A DNA stretch of 64,000 nt from Synechococcus sp. HJ21-Hayes (GCF_024345835.1 NZ_JAGQBW010000013.1:1-64000); one strand, 5' to 3'. Positions 43,582-53,393 are shown, counted from the first letter of the stretch. Notes: generated from the letters alone by a model not told the origin. Translations and numbers: made by a program.

Positions 43582-44313
43582 TCAGGCCGCTTGCAGAACG
43601 GCCATGGCCTCGGCTTGGTGAGTTCCCTGCCAGGCCCAGTGCCAGCGCCAGCCGGCCGCTTCTGCAGCCGCGGCGATCGCGGCGCGGTCGGCGGGGATGT
43701 CGAAGCCCCTCAGATGGCTGATCACGTGCTCTTGCTGCTCGGTCGTGAGCTGGGGCCAGCCCTGCTGGATGCGCTGGGTGTATCGCGCCACGTAGGCCTC
43801 CCGGCTCTCCCCGGGTTCGCGAAACACATCAACCCAGACGAACAGGCCGCCGGGGCTCATCCGCTTCCGCGCCGCCTGCAGAAATGTCAGCTTGGCGGGA
43901 TCGTCCAGGTGGTGGATCGCAAAGGCCGAATGCAGGATGTCGGTGGTTGCCGGTGCTGCACCGGCTGCAGTGCCACCATCCAGATCGCCCCGGGCCCAGG
44001 CCAGCAGATCGCCCTCCAGCCAGTGGGTGGTGTAGGCAACGCTCCCCAGGGCCTGCTGTGCCATCGGCAGCACCACCGCCGCCTGATCGAGGCCGGTGTA
44101 GGCGCCCAGGGGCAGCCGCTGCAGCAGCGGTGCCAGCAGGGCCAGGTCGCCGCAGCCCAGGTCCACCAGCCGTGGGGCGGAGGCGTCCGCAGGGCGAGCG
44201 GCCAGCCAGGCGTCGATGGCCGTGGCTGTGGCGTTGGCCACGGCCCGATGCTCCATCAGGTCGTGCTCAACCACCGCTCGATAGGAGCTCCACTGCCGCT
44301 CGAAGAAATCCAT
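43582..44313 (-). CDS. class I SAM-dependent methyltransferase
   Basis: A 243-residue Rossmann-fold methyltransferase. Motif I LVDLGCGDLAL is at 49-59, the motif II region LDQAAVVLP follows, and LHSAFAIHHLDDPAK is the post-motif His-His typical of small-molecule methyltransferases. The substrate is unknown. ATG at 44313; the frame is open upstream but overlaps the aldo/keto reductase remnant in shadow composition. The gene is 49 bases from that remnant on the same strand. Confidence 0.82.
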   Translation of the reverse strand: MDFFERQWSSYRAVVEHDLMEHRAVANATATAIDAWLAARPADASAPRLVDLGCGDLALLAPLLQRLPLGAYTGLDQAAVVLPMAQQALGSVAYTTHWLEGDLLAWARGDLDGGTAAGAAPATTDILHSAFAIHHLDDPAKLTFLQAARKRMSPGGLFVWVDVFREPGESREAYVARYTQRIQQGWPQLTTEQQEHVISHLRGFDIPADRAAIAAAAEAAGWRWHWAWQGTHQAEAMAVLQAA

Positions 44314-44362
44314 CACCCCTCGGCTGGTGCCGCCATCCTCCTGGAGCAGGGTGGCGGGGGGC

Positions 44363-45234
44363 TCAGCCGGGTTCGTCCCACAGGGTCTTGCGGCTGTAGG
44401 GCCCACCCGGCAGCTCCCAGAAGCTGCCATCTACAAAGCGGTGCTGCCGGTCCAGGCCGGCGATCTGGGCCAGCTCGGGCGGGGTGAGCTGCAGCTGGGC
44501 GGCGGCCAGGTTGGCGGCCAGCCGCTCGCGTTGCACCGACTTGGGAATCACCGCCGTGCCTGTGGCGATGCCCCAGGCCAGCAGCACCTGGGCGGGGCTG
44601 GCCCCATGGGCCGCGGCGATCTGGCTAATCACCGGTTCGCTCAGCAGCGGTGTGGGTCCGCCTGCCGCTGGTGAGCCCAGGGGTGAGTAGGCCGTGATGG
44701 CGATGCCCTCGCGGCGGCAGAAGGCCAGCAGATCGTTTTGCTGCAGCCAGGGGTGACGTTCCACCTGGTTCATCGCCGGCCTGATGTGGCAGCTGGCCAA
44801 AAGGCCCTCGAGCTTGCTGGCGCTGCAATTGGACACCCCGATCTCACGCACCAGGCCCGCTTCCACCAGTACTTCCATGGCGGCCCAGGTGGCGCTCAGG
44901 GGCAGTTGTCCCAGGGCGATCTGGTCGGTTGCGCTGCTGGGCATCAGCACGCCATGGCGGTGCACCACCGGCCAGTGGATCAGGTACAGATCCAGCTGCT
45001 CCAGCTGCAGGTTGGAGAGGGTCCGCTCCAGGGCCGGCCGCACCTGCTCAGGGGCGTGGTAGGCGTTCCAGAGCTGGGAGGTGATCCACAGCGCTTCCCG
45101 GTTCACGAGCCCGCTGGCCTGTCCGGCTGCCAGGGCGGCACCCACCTCGGCCTCGTTGCCATAGATCGAAGCGCAGTCGATGTGGCGCCGCTCTCCAGGG
45201 TGATCGCGGGGACGAAAGACACAGGGGCCAGCAT
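44363..45234 (-). pseudogene. aldo/keto reductase, frameshifted by internal deletion
   Basis: The long frame from 45145 down encodes most of an aldo/keto reductase (LYLIHWPVVHRHG, GVSNCSASKLEGLL, PAMNQVERHPWLQ, IPKSVQRERLAAN). Its beginning lies upstream in pieces: codons for RHIDCASIYGNEAEVGAA are in the same frame but have no start codon, while ATG at 45234 opens another frame giving MLAPVSFVPAITLESG, the expected N-terminal strand. The two join near 45187, where about 30 codons of the nicotinamide-barrel start are missing. The catalytic Lys of the TKLW motif is Gln here (ITSQLW). It is probably inactive; a shortened product from GTG 45145 could still be made. Confidence 0.7.
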
Positions 45235-45281
45235 GCTCAAGTTACTACCACCATGTTGCGCTCAGTGGTCGTGCATGTGGC

Positions 45282-46691
45282 TCACAGCTGCTGCACCGCG
45301 GCGGCAGCCCGCTCGCCGGCCTCGATCGCCCCTTCGAAGTAGCCCGGCCAGCGTGGTGACATCTCGGTGCCGGCCCAGTGCACCCGGCCATGGGCCGCTG
45401 GGCCGGGTCCCCCCTGGTCGCCTGCCGCCAGGCGGGCGTGACTGGTCCAGGTGCCGGGGGTTACAAAGCTGGTGAAGGCCCCGCCGCTCCAGGGTTCGGC
45501 GTTCCAGGGCTGCTCGATCAGTTCCAGGGGCTTGGAGGCCTCGGGCCCCCAGTAGGCCACCAGGTCGTCCAGGATCCGCTGCTGGCGCTCCTGTGCCGGT
45601 AGCGCGCCCAGGCGCAGGGCCCGTTCGCCGGCCAGAAAGCTGGCCAAGACCGCGGGTTGCCCTTCTGGGGGGCTGCTGTCGGCGGTGAGTTCCAGGGCCG
45701 GCCGATCGCCGATGCCCAGGCCGTTGAGGCCCTGCTCGCGCCAGAAGGGGCGGGCGTACACGGCCAGCACTTTGGTCATGGCGCCCATCGGTGAGCGCTG
45801 CAGCAGGGCCCGGTGGGCGGCTGGCAGGGGTGGGTCCAGGTGGATGGCCAAGCGCAGCTGGGGTGGCACCGCCACGACCGCTGCCCGGGCCTGGTATTCG
45901 GGGCCGCCAGCGGTGACGACGGTGACGCAGCCCTCGCTCTGGCGGAGCGCCACGACCGCCTGCCCCAGCTGCACACAATCCGGATCGCCCGCCTGTAGGG
46001 CCTCAACCAGCAGCGGTGGCACCTGGCCCGCCCCGCCCCGCACCAGCCAGGCTTCGGGGCTCTCGGCCTGGGGTGCCACCGCCTGGCTCCAGGCCAGATG
46101 CAGGATCGAGGCCTCCCAGGGTTCAAAGCCGCCGGAGCCTCCCACCCGGCACAGCCACGCGAGCGGCAGCCGCGCCAGCTTGTGGTTGCTCCGTTCGGCC
46201 GCCCATTGGGCAACGCTGAGCCGATCCAGCCGCTTGGCGTCGGCGGTGCGCCACGGTTGCCGCGGGTCCACCTGGGCCACCAGTTGGGCAAAGGCCCTTT
46301 GGAGCTCCAGGGTGGCGGCCAGCTCGGCTGCGGGTAGATCGAGCTGCTGCGGCTCAAAGAACAACAGGCTCTCCCCAAAGCCAGGGGCCAGGGGGGCCTG
46401 CCGGGCTCGCCCCTGCCAGTGCAGGACGCCGTCGCCGTCGTAGTGGCTCGGGTAGGTGTCGAGGGCCAGTTCGCCGAGCAAGGCCGCGAAGCGGTGGTGG
46501 CTGGCTCCACCCCACTGGCCGCCTAGATCCACAACGCCACCGTTTTGGAGGCTTTGGCTGAACATGCGCCCTCCCACCCGCTCGCGGGCTTCCAGAACCC
46601 GCACGCGCAGGCCCTTCTGTTGCAGCCGCCTTGCCGTCACCAGCCCCGAGAGGCCGGCGCCCACCACCACCACGTCGACGGCAGTCACCAT
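45282..46691 (-). CDS. FAD-dependent amine oxidase-family protein
   Basis: A 469-residue flavoprotein of the monoamine oxidase/phytoene desaturase superfamily. The FAD motif GAGLSG is at 11-16, followed by the family signature EARERVGGRM and GGQWGG. The C-terminal GRVHWAGTEMSPRWPGYFEGAIEAGERAA closes the flavin site. Members oxidise amines, amino acids or carotenoid precursors; the substrate here is undecided. The start ATG at 46691 overlaps the divergent gene's start. Confidence 0.87.
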   Translation of the reverse strand: MVTAVDVVVVGAGLSGLVTARRLQQKGLRVRVLEARERVGGRMFSQSLQNGGVVDLGGQWGGASHHRFAALLGELALDTYPSHYDGDGVLHWQGRARQAPLAPGFGESLLFFEPQQLDLPAAELAATLELQRAFAQLVAQVDPRQPWRTADAKRLDRLSVAQWAAERSNHKLARLPLAWLCRVGGSGGFEPWEASILHLAWSQAVAPQAESPEAWLVRGGAGQVPPLLVEALQAGDPDCVQLGQAVVALRQSEGCVTVVTAGGPEYQARAAVVAVPPQLRLAIHLDPPLPAAHRALLQRSPMGAMTKVLAVYARPFWREQGLNGLGIGDRPALELTADSSPPEGQPAVLASFLAGERALRLGALPAQERQQRILDDLVAYWGPEASKPLELIEQPWNAEPWSGGAFTSFVTPGTWTSHARLAAGDQGGPGPAAHGRVHWAGTEMSPRWPGYFEGAIEAGERAAAAVQQL

Positions 46692-47265
46692 GGCACTGAT
46701 GCCCCTTCGCCCTGCGCTCACCTTGGCCAGCTCCAGCGCCAACGCCAGTTTGTTTCTGGTGGTGCTGGGCGGCCGCACGGCCCAGAGCACCATCGAGCTG
46801 CACGATGTGCGCTTCGTGGCCGGCTGCCGCATCGACGACACCCTGCCGGAGCTGCGGCGCCAGTGGTTCGGGAGGCGTGAGGGCTTGCACCTGGATGCCT
46901 ACATGGCGGTGCGGGCGGTGGATGGCTGGGCGGTGCGCCTCGGGCGCGAGCCTGCCGCGCCCCGGCCCGAGCGGCTGTGGTTCGTGAACCTGGGCGCCTA
47001 CCGTCCCGATTCCCTGGCCGAGCTGCACCACTTCGGCCTAGTGGTGGCCCGATCCCCGCAGGCGGCCAAGGCGGCGGCCAAGCGGCAGTGGCTGGGTGGG
47101 GCCTTGCAGCAACACAAGGACGATCTGTGCGCCGTGGACGATTGTCTGGCGATTGAGCAGCTGGAGCTGTTGGGCGGTGAGCGCTGGCATGTGCAGCTGG
47201 AGCCCCACCCCGAGGGTCTGAGCCAGAGCCAGGTGCCGGATTGGTTCGGCTACCGGCCGATCTGA
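46690..47265 (+). CDS. DUF1543 protein
   Basis: About 191 residues containing the DUF1543 core: LFLVVLGGRTAQSTIELHDVRFVAG, DTLPELRRQWFG and DAYMAVRAVDGW, then a related second half (LWFVNLGAYRPDSLAELHHFGLVVA). The function is unknown. ATG at 46690 overlaps the divergent start codon at 46691, so ATG 46699 or a later start closer to LFLVVLGG is also possible. The promoter must lie within the opposite gene's coding region. Confidence 0.75.
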   Translation: MALMPLRPALTLASSSANASLFLVVLGGRTAQSTIELHDVRFVAGCRIDDTLPELRRQWFGRREGLHLDAYMAVRAVDGWAVRLGREPAAPRPERLWFVNLGAYRPDSLAELHHFGLVVARSPQAAKAAAKRQWLGGALQQHKDDLCAVDDCLAIEQLELLGGERWHVQLEPHPEGLSQSQVPDWFGYRPI

Positions 47266-47405
47266 GCGGGGCGGCAGGGGTCGCTGTGGCGTCCGCGGCA
47301 CTACGGCTTGGTGGACAGTCCTGTTCTGGCCCGTGCTGAAGGGCACCGGGCCGCCTGCGCGCCTCCAGGGATGATCAAGGGCAGATCCGCTTTCCTCCCG
47401 CAGCC

Positions 47406-48518
47406 ATGAATATCGACGGCAAGGCCTGGCGCACGATCTGGCTGGAGCCCGATGGCCGTTCGGTAGGCGTGATCGATCAGACCCGGCTGCCCCACCAGTT
47501 CACAACGCGCACCCTGCGCAGCTGTGAGGAAGCCGCCGACGCGATCCGCACGATGGTGGTGCGTGGTGCCCCGCTGATCGGCGTGACCGGTGCCTACGGG
47601 CTGATGTTGGCCCTGCAGGCCGATCCCAGTGATGGCTCCCTGGCAGCGGCCTTCGAGCAGCTCAATGCCACCCGGCCCACGGCAATCAACCTGCGCTGGG
47701 CCCTGGAGCGGGTGCGCACCAAGGTGCAGCCGCTGCCGCCGGCCGAGCGGGCCGAGGCGGCGAAGGCGGAGGCCGCGGCGATCGCCGATGAGGACGTGGC
47801 CATGTGCGAGGCCATCGGCGAGCACGGCCTGACGATCTTCCAGCAGCTGGCCGCTGCCCGGCCGGCGCAGCGGCAACAGGAGCCCTTCCAGGTGCTCACC
47901 CACTGCAACGCCGGCTGGCTGGCCACGGTGGACTGGGGTACGGCCCTGGCGCCGATCTACAAGGCCCACCGCGCCGGGCTGAACATCCATGTGTGGGTGG
48001 ATGAAACGCGCCCCCGCAACCAGGGTGCCTCGCTCACGGCCTATGAGCTGGGCCGCGAAGGCGTGCCCCACACCGTGATTGTGGACAACGCCGGCGGCCA
48101 CCTGATGCAGCACGGGCAGGTGGATGCGGTGATCGTGGGCACCGACCGCACCACCCGCAGCGGCGACGTGTGTAACAAGATCGGCACCTACCTCAAGGCT
48201 CTGGCCGCCCACGACAACGGCGTGCCGTTCTATGTGGCCCTGCCCGCTTCCACGATCGACTGGACCATCGCCGATGGCGTGGCCGAGATCCCGATCGAAG
48301 CCCGCGCTGCTGCCGAGGTGACCCACATCCAGGGCCGCATCGCCAGCGGCCCCGCTGCCGGGGAGATCGCCAACGTGCAGCTCACCCCTGACGGTAGTGA
48401 TGGGTTCAACCCCGCCTTCGACGTGACCCCGGCCCGTCTGGTGACGGCCCTGATCACCGAGCGCGGCGTTGCAGCCGCCAGCGAGCAGGGCCTCCAGGGC
48501 CTGTACGGCAATGACTGA
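47406..48518 (+). CDS. mtnA: S-methyl-5-thioribose-1-phosphate isomerase
   Basis: A 370-residue eIF2B-like aldose-ketose isomerase converting methylthioribose-1-phosphate to methylthioribulose-1-phosphate. The active-site Cys167 in THCNAG and Asp247 in [12 protein letters not shown] are present, with [15 protein letters not shown] near 51-65. It belongs to salvage of methylthioadenosine from polyamine and SAM metabolism. Its last 8 bases overlap the class II aldolase gene, which argues that the aldolase acts on the MtnA product. Confidence 0.94.
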   Translation: MNIDGKAWRTIWLEPDGRSVGVIDQTRLPHQFTTRTLRSCEEAADAIRTMVVRGAPLIGVTGAYGLMLALQADPSDGSLAAAFEQLNATRPTAINLRWALERVRTKVQPLPPAERAEAAKAEAAAIADEDVAMCEAIGEHGLTIFQQLAAARPAQRQQEPFQVLTHCNAGWLATVDWGTALAPIYKAHRAGLNIHVWVDETRPRNQGASLTAYELGREGVPHTVIVDNAGGHLMQHGQVDAVIVGTDRTTRSGDVCNKIGTYLKALAAHDNGVPFYVALPASTIDWTIADGVAEIPIEARAAAEVTHIQGRIASGPAAGEIANVQLTPDGSDGFNPAFDVTPARLVTALITERGVAAASEQGLQGLYGND

Positions 48519-49182
48519 GCAAGCACTGCGTGTGCAGATGGTGGAGGTGGCCCGGCGTATGAATGCCTCGGGCATCAACCAGGGCACCTCCGGCAACCTC
48601 TCCGCCCGCATTCCCGGCGGGTTTCTGATCACCCCCACCTCCCTGCCCTACGAGCAGATGCAGCCTGAGGATCTGGTGGCGATGGATGGCGAGGGACATC
48701 ACAGCGGCCCACGGCGGCCGTCGTCGGAGTGGCAGCTCCATGCCGACATCCTGCGCTGCCGCCCGGAGATCCAGGCGGTGCTGCATTGCCATTCCATCCA
48801 GGCCACGGCGCTGGCCTGCCATGGCCGTGGCATCCCCCCCTTCCACTACATGACCGCCGTCGCCGGGGGCCATGACATCCGCTGCGCCCCCTATGCCACC
48901 TTTGGCACGGCGGAGCTCTCGAACTTGGCGGTGGAGGCCCTGCAGGATCGCCTGGCCTGTCTGCTGGCTCAGCATGGCCAGGTGGCCCTGGGGAGCAGCC
49001 TCGATCAGGCCCTGCGGATCGCCATTGAGGTGGAAACGCTGGCCCAGATGTATCTGCAGGCGCTGCAGCTGGGTGAGCCCCCGCGGCTGAGTTCGGAGCA
49101 GATGGCCGCGGTTCATCACCAGTTCCGCACCTTGTGTTACGGGGCAGGGGCAGCCAGGTCTGCTAGGTCGCCTCAGGTTTAA
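48511..49182 (+). CDS. class II aldolase/adducin-family protein
   Basis: A 223-residue zinc aldolase. Catalytic Glu73 and zinc ligands His92, His94 and His155 fall at the numbering known for fuculose-1-phosphate aldolase, so the active site is intact. In other bacteria an aldolase of this family cleaves methylthioribulose-1-phosphate or 5-deoxyribulose-1-phosphate to DHAP and an aldehyde (DHAP shunt); MtnB dehydratase is a relative. The overlap with mtnA supports a role in that salvage. The 3' end overlaps gltS convergently by 20 bases. Confidence 0.85.
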   Translation: MTEQALRVQMVEVARRMNASGINQGTSGNLSARIPGGFLITPTSLPYEQMQPEDLVAMDGEGHHSGPRRPSSEWQLHADILRCRPEIQAVLHCHSIQATALACHGRGIPPFHYMTAVAGGHDIRCAPYATFGTAELSNLAVEALQDRLACLLAQHGQVALGSSLDQALRIAIEVETLAQMYLQALQLGEPPRLSSEQMAAVHHQFRTLCYGAGAARSARSPQV

Positions 49183-50545
49183 GGCGAGCCAGCAGCAGCC
49201 CGGTTCCGGCGAACAGCACCACCAGGCCAAAGCAGAAGCCCGTCCAGATCGGCAACCCCCAGTCCGCAATCGCCAGGGGGGCCACCACGGTGACCACGCC
49301 CCCGGCCAGGAACGGTTGGAGCAGCAGCTGTTTGATCGAGAAGGCCGGCAGGGCATCGCTGCGGTCCTCGGGGTCGGCCATGCGCAGCAGCAGCAGGCCG
49401 CTGGCGGCCACCCCGGTGGCCTGCCCGAACTCGATCACCGCCCGCTCGAACCAGTCCGCTGGTAGCAGTCGCGGGGCCAGCACCAGGGTGACCCCCAGAT
49501 TCCAGGCCAGGCCGCTGAGGGCCAGCACCGTGAGCGGTAGCCAATCGGCGCGTAGCAGGCCCAGATCCAGCCCAGCGGTGGCGGCGGTGATCAGCAGATC
49601 CGCCGACAGCGTGCCGATCTGGCCCTGCACCGGAGCGGAGGCCCAGTGGGCGTTGCCGCTGCGCTCCAGCGCCAGGCGCACCAGCAGCGAGCCCACGATC
49701 GCCAGGGGGAACACCGGCAGGGAGTCCACCACGGTGGCAACGCCATCCCCCAGGCCTGCGGTCAGCCAGCGCAGGGCGGCCAGCAGAGCCACGCCCACCA
49801 ACACCGCCACACCCGCGAGGGCCAGGTTTACCGCCCAGGTGGCTGGTCCGGTGGGATGGGCGCTCGCGGCCGTTGGCGCGCCTGCTCCTACCTGGGTTGT
49901 GGTGCTGGTCTCGCCGCTGGCAGCGGCATCAGCCAGGCGCCAGCGGCGGCTGCGCCCCAGCACCACCACCAGGCCCCCCACCAAGGTGGAGGAGAGCAGC
50001 CCCACCGTGGCCATGGCCAGGCCGAGGGCCTGCCCTCCGGGAAAGCCCAGGGCGGCATAGCTCGGACCCATGGCCGCGGCGGAGCCGTGGCCGCCCTCGT
50101 AGGCCACTTCGATCAGGCAGGCCATGATCGGGCTCACCCCCAGCCAGGGCTGCAGCACCAGCAGTACCGCCAGGCCAGCCACCACGTACTGGCCGAAGGC
50201 CAGTACCAGGGCCAGCGACACCTGCCCCGAAACGGGACGCCACAGCCCCTGCAGCTTTGGCAGCGGTTTGCCCAGCAGCAGGGAGCCGAACACCAGGGTG
50301 AGTAGCACCAGGGGCAGATCGGCCCAGAGCTCCAGCACCTGGTGGGGCAGTAGCGGCAGGGGGCCTCCTGGGGCCAGTAGCAGGCCCACCAGCCCGGCCA
50401 GTAGGGCTTCGGGGATGCCCCATAAGCGCAGTTGCATCCGGGCGCCAAGGGCGCGCCCCACCGTGAGGATCAGGCTGAGGCTGGCCATGGCCAGAGCCAA
50501 CCAGCCCAGCCCGGGCAGCAGTTCAGCCTGGAGATTGGAGATCAC
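49163..50545 (-). CDS. gltS: GltS-family sodium:glutamate symporter
   Basis: A 460-residue membrane protein with about ten to twelve hydrophobic helices in two inverted halves. Conserved polar stretches EVAYEGGHGSAAAMG and EFGQATGVAASGLLLLRMADP lie in the two re-entrant regions expected for GltS. A Thr/Ala/Pro-rich cytoplasmic loop (about 205-235) separates the halves. The GTG start overlaps the S9 peptidase stop (GTGA), so glutamate uptake and peptide breakdown may be co-expressed. Confidence 0.85.
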   Translation of the reverse strand: MISNLQAELLPGLGWLALAMASLSLILTVGRALGARMQLRLWGIPEALLAGLVGLLLAPGGPLPLLPHQVLELWADLPLVLLTLVFGSLLLGKPLPKLQGLWRPVSGQVSLALVLAFGQYVVAGLAVLLVLQPWLGVSPIMACLIEVAYEGGHGSAAAMGPSYAALGFPGGQALGLAMATVGLLSSTLVGGLVVVLGRSRRWRLADAAASGETSTTTQVGAGAPTAASAHPTGPATWAVNLALAGVAVLVGVALLAALRWLTAGLGDGVATVVDSLPVFPLAIVGSLLVRLALERSGNAHWASAPVQGQIGTLSADLLITAATAGLDLGLLRADWLPLTVLALSGLAWNLGVTLVLAPRLLPADWFERAVIEFGQATGVAASGLLLLRMADPEDRSDALPAFSIKQLLLQPFLAGGVVTVVAPLAIADWGLPIWTGFCFGLVVLFAGTGLLLARLKPEAT

Positions 50546-52467
50546 AGGCGGAAATGCCGGCGGAAGAAGGCCTCTGTGGCCTCCAGGACGTGGATCTGGG
50601 TGTCGCTGTTGCGGAAGCCATGGCCCTCATCCGGGAACAGGTGCACCTCCACCGGGATGGCGTTGGCTTTGAGGGCAAGGGCCATCCGCTCGGTTTGTTC
50701 CGCTGGCACCACCTGGTCGTCGAGGCCCTGGAAAAAAATCACCGGACAGCGGATGCGGTCGGCATGCTGCAGCGGCGAGCGCGCGTCATAGGTGGTCTTC
50801 GCTGCGGGCCAGGGCCCCACGAGCCCGTCGAGGTAGCGGGCCTCGAAGCGGTGGGTGTCGATGGCCAGGGCGCTGAGATCCGCAACGCCGTAGCGGCATC
50901 CTCCAGCCCGGAACACATCCGTGAAACAGAGGGCCGCCAGGGTGGTGAAGCCTCCGGCGCTACCCCCTTCGATGGCGATGCGTTCAGGCGATGCCTTCCC
51001 GGCTGCCACCACGGCCTGCGCAGCAGCGGCGCAATCGGCCACGTCCACCACGCCCCACTGCCCATCGAGCCGTTCGCGGTAGGCGCGGCCGAAGCCAGTG
51101 GATCCGCCGTAGTTCACATCCACTACCCCCCAGCCCCTGGAGGTCCAGAACTGGATGCCCAGGTTCAGGCCCGTGCGCGCCATGCCGGTGGGGCCGCTGT
51201 GGCCTTTCACCAGCAGGGGCGAACCGCTGTGGCCGCCGCCGCTCGGCGGGTAGTACCAGGCGTGGGTGGGGCGGTCGCCGTAGCCCTGGAACCACAGCTC
51301 CTCTGGAGCGCTGATGGCCTCGGCCGCCAGCGGACAGGGTGCGGCAGGTGTGTGATGCCAGCGGCTGGTGCGCAGGTTCAGTTCCAGCAGGCCTGGTGGC
51401 GTTGTGGCATTGCTGGCGATGCAGGCCAGTCGCCCCTCTGCCGCGCAGAGGCCCGCCAGGTCGTCGAAAGGGATGTCCAGGGGGTGCCAGCGGCAGGGCT
51501 GTCCGCTCCCGGCCGTGTCGCCGTCGGCCAGCTCCTCCACCCGGCCCAGTTGCCAGCGGCCCTGGAGGCAGGCCGTGGCCAGCAGCTGTTCTCCGTCCCA
51601 GGCGTGGGTGCTCATGCCGAACACCCACTGGGGCATGGCGAAGTCCCCCTGCATGGGCAGGAGCGGTTGCCAGGTCACCGGGGCCTTCGCGCCCAGGTGG
51701 TCGGCGTTGTTCAGCCGCTCCAGGTTCCAGAAGCCATGGCGATCGTTGGCCACCACGAGGTGGGGCCCCGTCCACAGGGGCTGAAACACCGACACGCCGC
51801 GGTCGTCGCAGCCATCCGAGCCCGCCACCAGGCGCGACCCGCTGATCAACCCACCCGCATCGAAGCGCCCCAGGCGCAGTTGGCTGCGATCCCAGGGCAT
51901 GAAGGGCTGCTGCCACTCCACCCAGGCCAGGCAGGCACCCGAGGGGCTCAAGGCTGGGTAGCCGCAGAAATCCGCTGCTGCCAGCAGCAGCTGGGGGTCG
52001 CCGCCCTTGAGCGGAATGGCCACCAGCTGATCGCGACCGTTGGTTTCCATCACGCCGATCCAGCGGTCGCGGGCTGGATCGATCAGCCCACCGCCGTAGG
52101 CCCCCGGCGGGCTCAAGCGCCGCGGTTGTGGGTCGCGGCTCTCCAGCTCCAGCAACCACAGGCTGCGGTCACCGTCGTGGCTGAACACCGCCACGGCCTG
52201 GCCATCGGCGCGGTGACCAAGGGCACAGGCGCCACCGCCGTAGTCATGCACCCGGCTGCGCAGGTTCCATGCGCCAGGGGTGAGTTCCTCGGGTACCTGG
52301 TCGGGGTTGGTTCGTCGCACCAGGGTGGTGCGTCCTTTCTCGTGGGGGCGTTGTTCCAGCCAATGGAGCACCCCATCCAGCAGCTGGGGTTCCCGCAGGC
52401 TTGGGGTCTTACCCACCACCACCGCTGCAGGCAGGGCGCCTGGGGACTCGATCACCGATTGCTCCAT
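50542..52467 (-). CDS. S9 prolyl-oligopeptidase-family peptidase
   Basis: A 641-residue serine peptidase: a beta-propeller (about 30-370) followed by an alpha/beta hydrolase domain. The nucleophile is in EGGSAGGFTTLA, with the Asp region LDDQVVPAEQ and the His in DEGHGF. No signal peptide is seen, so it acts in the cytoplasm on short peptides or acylated N-termini. ATG at 52467 is preferred because codons before it run into the def gene. The gene overlaps gltS by 4 bases and is divergent from def. Confidence 0.9.
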   Translation of the reverse strand: MEQSVIESPGALPAAVVVGKTPSLREPQLLDGVLHWLEQRPHEKGRTTLVRRTNPDQVPEELTPGAWNLRSRVHDYGGGACALGHRADGQAVAVFSHDGDRSLWLLELESRDPQPRRLSPPGAYGGGLIDPARDRWIGVMETNGRDQLVAIPLKGGDPQLLLAAADFCGYPALSPSGACLAWVEWQQPFMPWDRSQLRLGRFDAGGLISGSRLVAGSDGCDDRGVSVFQPLWTGPHLVVANDRHGFWNLERLNNADHLGAKAPVTWQPLLPMQGDFAMPQWVFGMSTHAWDGEQLLATACLQGRWQLGRVEELADGDTAGSGQPCRWHPLDIPFDDLAGLCAAEGRLACIASNATTPPGLLELNLRTSRWHHTPAAPCPLAAEAISAPEELWFQGYGDRPTHAWYYPPSGGGHSGSPLLVKGHSGPTGMARTGLNLGIQFWTSRGWGVVDVNYGGSTGFGRAYRERLDGQWGVVDVADCAAAAQAVVAAGKASPERIAIEGGSAGGFTTLAALCFTDVFRAGGCRYGVADLSALAIDTHRFEARYLDGLVGPWPAAKTTYDARSPLQHADRIRCPVIFFQGLDDQVVPAEQTERMALALKANAIPVEVHLFPDEGHGFRNSDTQIHVLEATEAFFRRHFRL

Positions 52468-52516
52468 TGGGCAGCTCCTAGAATCGCCCTTAACAAAGCG
52501 CCAGTGAGGACACGCC

Positions 52517-53119
52517 TTGGCCAGCAGCTTCGCCAGGTTGGCGCGCTCCGCAGAGCTGTCGGGGCGCCTGCAGGTGTCCAAGGAGCCGGTGGATAACCCT
52601 CCTTACGACATCCACCAACTGGGCGACGAGGTGCTGCGCACGCCGGCGCGGCGCATCGGCAAGGTGGATGACGCCGTGCGAGATCTCGCACGGGACATGC
52701 TGGTGAGCATGTACGCAGCCCGCGGGATCGGGTTGGCGGCCCCCCAGATCGGCGTGCATCAGCAGTTGTTGGTGATTGACCTGGAACTGGAAGACCCCAG
52801 CAGCCCGCCGCTGGTGCTGATTAACCCTGAGATCACGGGGGTGGGCGGGACGATCTGCACCTATGAGGAGGGCTGCCTCAGCATTCCGGGGGTGTACCTC
52901 GATGTGGTCCGGCCCAGCGTGGTGGAGGTGGGTTACCGCGATGCGATGGGGCGCCCCAAGAAACTCAAGGCCGACGGCCTGATGGCCCGCTGCATCCAGC
53001 ACGAGATGGATCACCTCAACGGGGTGCTGTTCGTGGATCGCGTCACCGACGAGGCCAAGCTCCAGGAGGGCCTGAACGAGAAGGGCTTTAATCGCGACGA
53101 CGTGCGTCCCGTCGCCTGA
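52517..53119 (+). CDS. def: peptide deformylase
   Basis: A 200-residue metalloenzyme removing N-formyl groups from nascent proteins. All three motifs are present: GIGLAAPQIG (70-79), EEGCLSIPG with Cys120, and QHEMDHLNG with His162, Glu163 and His166. It has a short N-terminal extension (about 28 residues). The start is TTG at 52517, supported by GAGGA at 52506-52510. The next small gene follows by 18 bases. Confidence 0.95.
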   Translation: MASSFARLARSAELSGRLQVSKEPVDNPPYDIHQLGDEVLRTPARRIGKVDDAVRDLARDMLVSMYAARGIGLAAPQIGVHQQLLVIDLELEDPSSPPLVLINPEITGVGGTICTYEEGCLSIPGVYLDVVRPSVVEVGYRDAMGRPKKLKADGLMARCIQHEMDHLNGVLFVDRVTDEAKLQEGLNEKGFNRDDVRPVA

Positions 53120-53137
53120 TTCAGGAGCTCTGAACCC

Positions 53138-53335
53138 ATGCCCATGAAACCCCTGGCGGGCCTGTTCCTCGCCCTGGCCTGCATCCTGGGGATCGCTGCC
53201 ACCGGCTCCGTGTTCGAGCTGGCCTATGGCGACCCGGACTTGGGCGTGGCCACCACTCGCCTGATCCTCGGCCTGGCCTTGCCTGGAACCCTGCTCAGCC
53301 TGCTCGTGGCCATCCGCCTCAACAAGCCGGCCTGA
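53138..53335 (+). CDS. 65-residue two-span membrane protein
   Basis: Two hydrophobic helices (about residues 5-25 and 42-60) joined by a loop FELAYGDPDLGVATTR. No family recognised. AGGAG upstream supports ATG at 53138; the second ATG two codons later is possible. It is probably in the def transcript. Confidence 0.6.
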   Translation: MPMKPLAGLFLALACILGIAATGSVFELAYGDPDLGVATTRLILGLALPGTLLSLLVAIRLNKPA

Positions 53336-53393
53336 ACCCCATGGCGATCGTGGCCAGCACTTCTACGATCCCCCCACCGCCCTCCGTTCCGCT

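Noticed and set aside
50554-52596. 680-codon plus-strand frame opposite the S9 peptidase
   Set aside because: The minus strand has an intact peptidase with catalytic motifs; the plus frame is a complementary shadow.
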